In this document: positions 7,477-10,388 of the stretch, piece after piece | Numbering within the stretch: the first letter of the stretch is position 1 | Layout of the letters: every line of letters begins with the position of its first letter | Origin: Asterionellopsis glacialis | Taxonomy: Eukaryota > Bacillariophyta > Plagiogrammaphyceae > Rhaphoneidales > Asterionellopsidaceae | Reading direction: 5' to 3' | Length of the DNA: 10,388 nucleotides | Assembly: GCA_014885115.2 (NCBI GenBank) | Contig: WKLE02000686.1 | Span: 8,590-18,977, forward strand | Program-made: the position numbers and the translations under genes | Notes under the pieces: model-generated | Database searches by the model: none | The model's input: only the letters and a program-made list of their open reading frames with translations | What the model was told of the DNA's origin: nothing

Positions 7477-9744
7477 TTAGTAGCATAAAGATTCATCTTT
7501 GCCTTGGTAGAAACATTCCCATTCATCCCACCATGGGGCAAGAGACAATTCTTTTGTATGATCGTCGCGAATCTCACCAAGAGCATGCACCCACACGCTA
7601 AAAGTTTTCATTGGAGGAAATCAAAGGAAGGAGAAAATAATCATGTCAGTTCACCATATAAAGGAAAAATTAGTTTCTGATCATGCGACATTGCCAACTT
7701 ACCCAACCTCATTCGGACCAAAGTTGTGTGATCCTTCTCCGTAATCCGATCTCATCCATGAAGTTGCGCATCCCATGCCGCGAACCGCTCCTGCCAACAG
7801 AGCTGTATTTTGAATAACAGTATCGTAAATATTATCTAAATTGTTAGCAATGTCGATTGTTTCCCAAAACGGAGCTTCTAATGTACGTTCTTCGCAACGC
7901 TCCTCAAGTGGTCGCCGCCACAAAGTAACATCTGGTGTGTCACTGTGAAGGAAACTAGTTAAGTCATCCCCAGGTGCTTCCGTCAGATATTGCGCATCAC
8001 CTCTACCATCTTTGTAGGGGTCTACAACATAGTCGCTTCCCTCGGCAACAGGACCAACAAACAGTCCTTGAAATCCATGAGGGCCGGGGAATTTGACATC
8101 CGAATATTGACGTGAATTAGAATACCCTTGGTAGAAAAGTTCAAGGACACCCTTGTCTTCATCGTAGTGAGCAGTAACATGACCAGAGTTAAAGCCTATG
8201 TAGTGAGTTGGAGCATTGACCATTTCACCGCTAAACATAATGACTGGTCGACCCAATGGGATTGTGACAGTGTCCTCAGTGAATTCTACTGTGAATCCAT
8301 TTTTTCCCTCCTCCAAGTGCTTGCAGTGTTGCTCGGACTTCAAATACTCTCTTTTGAAGTTGGGATCCTTGGCAAGCTTAATTGCTTGTTGGGCTTTCAG
8401 GGAGTGGCTTGCCCACCTGCTCGAGGTGCTTGGGTTCAATGAACCGTCATCAGTATATGAATTCACGTAACGACGAATCTGCCAATTCAGAGCAAGGTCG
8501 AGACCAGATGCTGCTTGAGACATAATAGTTCCTCTACGGATCATTGCAACAGTCTGTGCTCTGGCTCGGATGAACCAACCATATAAATCAAAGTCCGGTT
8601 CTGCCTCAACTTGTTCTTTGCTCAAGTTCTTCATGTATTGACCACGTGCCTCATCCTTTTTTCCATCAAACGTCAAGGTGTGGTATTTTTCCATGAATTC
8701 AAGCTTGGGATAGTCGGCAACTAAAGAGTACGCATTATCTGCCATAAACATAGTAACGATTCCTGTCTCCTTTTCATCAAAGGCCTTGTAGTACTTGGAG
8801 TATCCAGCATGCATCTTTGAGAAGGATTTCAACGTGATGTGTGTGCCGTTGGAGGAGACATCGTCCATACTGAAAGTATCAGGTTGCTCGTTGAAATCAA
8901 AGTGCCAAAGTGATTCAAAGACGGGATCATTCGGATCGTCGGAAAGAACCTTGCGTGGCATATCACTTTTGCGGTATTTTTTTGAATTGTCAATTGTTTC
9001 ACTGGGGATATAAGTCGGGAATTCATTGTCCTTGATTAAACTTTCTTTCCCGTGTGCGTAGGCCTGGCACGTATTTTCAACGCAATACGGTTTGCCATAT
9101 TCTCCAGGGGGGGGTTGTTCAATCCTCATGACACAATAGTGGTTGGTACAGCAGTCTTGGCATTTACCAAATATTCCGGTAAAGCCAGACGGACAGCAAA
9201 CTAGGTCAACCCCGCAAGAATCCTCATTGGATGTCCTGCACCAGCTCCCCGCAACCTGATGTGACCAAACATAATTAGAATCAAAGCAGAGACCGGAGAT
9301 TAGGCGTTATCCAGTATGTAGTTGGGTGAGGTGAGAGTTAAAACTTTATATTACATATGTGCGTATCAATCAAGTAGCAAATTTACCTTGTTAGTGCCAC
9401 CTAAAAAGAATAATTGTTGGTTCTGGTGAAACAAAAACAAAATGAAAGCAAAACAGTAGGTTTAGATATGGGATATCGGACATTAGTACAGATAAGATAA
9501 GTCACTTTCTACTAGAACATTGATATAACACATCTCTTACCTTTGAGGTATCAGTGGTGCCATAACGTTGAGAATACAGTCCCACCCCAAGGAAACAGAG
9601 AGCTACAGTGCTGCCAAAAAGATAACGTTTGGTGTTTGAGGAAGGTTGATCAGCAATAGGAATGGGGTCTCCGACAAGAGGATCGCCTTCATTGCTGAGG
9701 TTACCACGACCTTCGCTTGGGTTTATACTTTCGTAGTTTTTCAT
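7477..9744 (-). CDS. Type II membrane protein with a ten-cysteine module and unknown ectodomain (three exons, 625 aa)
   Basis: Exons are 9744-9541, 9255-7703 and 7597-7477. Residues 1-40 are polar. KR at 39-40 precedes one hydrophobic segment (about 41-58), so the N-terminus should face the cytosol and the rest the lumen or exterior. Residues 74-131 carry ten cysteines (74, 82, 88, 89, 100, 103, 104, 109, 126, 131), enough for five disulfides, in a compact module reading CCPSGFTGIFGKCQDCC. The remaining ~490 residues look globular, with possible N-glycosylation sites NGT (204) and NLS (278) and an aromatic-rich end (PWWDEWECF). I do not recognise this region and give no function. Exon 2 reaches a stop at 7701-7699, but a strong donor GG|GTAAGT overlaps it. 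Splicing to 7597 gives 39 more in-frame residues and TAA at 7479-7477. ATG 9744 is the first in-frame ATG near the open frame's start. Gene model confident; role unknown. Confidence 0.8.
7598..7702 (-). other. Second intron of the type II membrane protein gene
   Basis: On the minus strand it starts GTAAGT (7702) and ends CTTTTAG (7598) after a pyrimidine-rich stretch, 105 bases in all. It splits a glycine codon (GG|C) and keeps frame into a terminal exon of 39 codons and a stop. Retention stops the protein one residue after the donor. Confidence 0.8.
9256..9540 (-). other. First intron of the type II membrane protein gene
   Basis: The donor is AAG|GTAAGAG (9541/9540) and the acceptor CACATCAG|GTTGCG (9256/9255), 285 bases, phase 0. 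Direct splicing joins the membrane anchor (GTTDTSK) to the cysteine module (VAGSWCRT) in frame. A possible microexon lies inside at 9387-9400. Confidence 0.75.
9387..9400 (-). other. Candidate 14-base microexon
   Basis: The sequence GTGGCACTAACAAG on the minus strand is preceded by TTATTCTTTTTAG and followed by GTAAAT. Used with the main exon 2 acceptor (9255) it shifts frame to a stop. Used with an AG 11 bases downstream (exon start 9244) it keeps frame, changing VAGSW to VALTSW. This is a signal match only, with no expression evidence. Confidence 0.3.
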
Positions 9745-10388
9745 GGAGAGGAAATCTTTCAACACAGTTATTCGGTTCTTGTGGTGTCTGATGCTTGAAG
9801 GTTGTGAAATTGTCAGTTTTTGGTGAATAAATTATGTTTCTACATATTAATTTTTTCTATTCAATAGTGTGTGGGTGAAAAGATACACTGAATGTATCTA
9901 ATTTGACAGCTTCAACTTCCCTAATTATTCGTAGCGTGTGACTGGAGACTGCAGAGACCCTTACGTCAGCTCACCTAATTTAATAAAGATTGAAAAGAAA
10001 ATGTGTACTGTATTTTCATATTATCATAGAGCTAAAAAGGCTTTCCAAAAGAGGCTAAGTGACATGAAAGGAATCATGCATTACTTGAATACTATTTATA
10101 AATTTCTACTATGACAATAGTGTACTGTATGAATCCAAAACTAATCTTTAGTGGCCTACGAATACCTTTTGTGGCAAATAGGTTTGGGAGTACCAGGCCA
10201 ACGGATGCATGTACATATGCCATTGTACCGTAGGCCTGGTATAATCCTTGTATCTTAAACTATACGTACCAATTGTACTGAAACCTACGTTTAGAGTACA
10301 AGGAATGAAAAATTAACATCATTTTTTTCACTTGACAATGATGAAAATGACGGCATTGCGCAAAAACTAGACCTCGTTAACAAAAAAC
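9745..10388. other. Upstream region of the type II membrane protein gene, no gene seen
   Basis: AT-rich DNA with frequent stops in every frame and no ORF worth calling to the window edge. The first part should hold the promoter and leader of the minus-strand gene. The right part carries the inverted repeats described separately. Confidence 0.5.
10191..10241. repeat. Inverted repeat: 9-bp stem with a nested 5-bp stem
   Basis: The outer arms TACCAGGCC (10191-10199) and GGCCTGGTA (10233-10241) pair perfectly. Inside, GTACA (10211-10215) pairs with TGTAC (10224-10228). The right GGCC is also part of CGTAGGCC (10229-10236), which pairs with GGCCTACG at 10153-10160, so two foldbacks compete for one arm. 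A further pair, TCCTTGTA (10245-10252) and TACAAGGA (10297-10304), follows. Confidence 0.6.

Noticed and set aside
9745..9765. A seven-residue upstream extension of the type II membrane protein
   Set aside because: It would start at GTG. The ATG at 9744 is the first ATG in this frame and fits a normal eukaryotic start.

Overview
The window looks like nuclear DNA of a eukaryotic microbe. The genes sit close together on both strands and several are split by short GT-AG introns. Intergenic DNA is AT-rich with simple repeats, and two conserved eukaryotic housekeeping genes are readable. An unfused aspartate carbamoyltransferase, small introns and gene spacing of a few hundred bases would fit a diatom or other stramenopile alga. 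That placement is inference; no rRNA, tRNA or lineage-specific marker proves it.

Layout. Positions 1-158 (+) are the 3' end of an unidentified gene. It converges on a 90-residue single-pass membrane protein at 542-814 (-). That gene is divergent from a 131-residue protein at 1360-1755 (+) with two membrane segments and a loose resemblance to MIC26/MIC27 (apolipoprotein O-type) MICOS subunits. After about 1.1 kb of AT-rich and simple-repeat DNA comes aspartate carbamoyltransferase (2914-4215, +), in two exons around a 249-base intron. Between it and the next gene lies a decayed copy of a DEDD-type 3'-5' exonuclease domain (about 4457-4945, +). It is broken into three reading frames and lacks the segment with the catalytic tyrosine. 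PNO1/Dim2, the KH-domain 40S-assembly factor, follows at 5337-6480 (-) with a 361-base intron. About 1 kb without a convincing gene separates it from a three-exon gene at 7477-9744 (-). That gene encodes a 625-residue type II membrane protein with a ten-cysteine module and an unrecognised ectodomain. The last 640 bases hold only AT-rich DNA and a cluster of inverted repeats.

The genes do not form one pathway: pyrimidine synthesis, ribosome assembly, possible mitochondrial membrane proteins and a surface or endomembrane protein simply lie side by side. The points most worth checking are the decayed exonuclease, the unassigned type II protein with its 39-residue terminal exon, and a possible 14-base microexon inside that gene's first intron. 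No clear new defence or mobile system was found.
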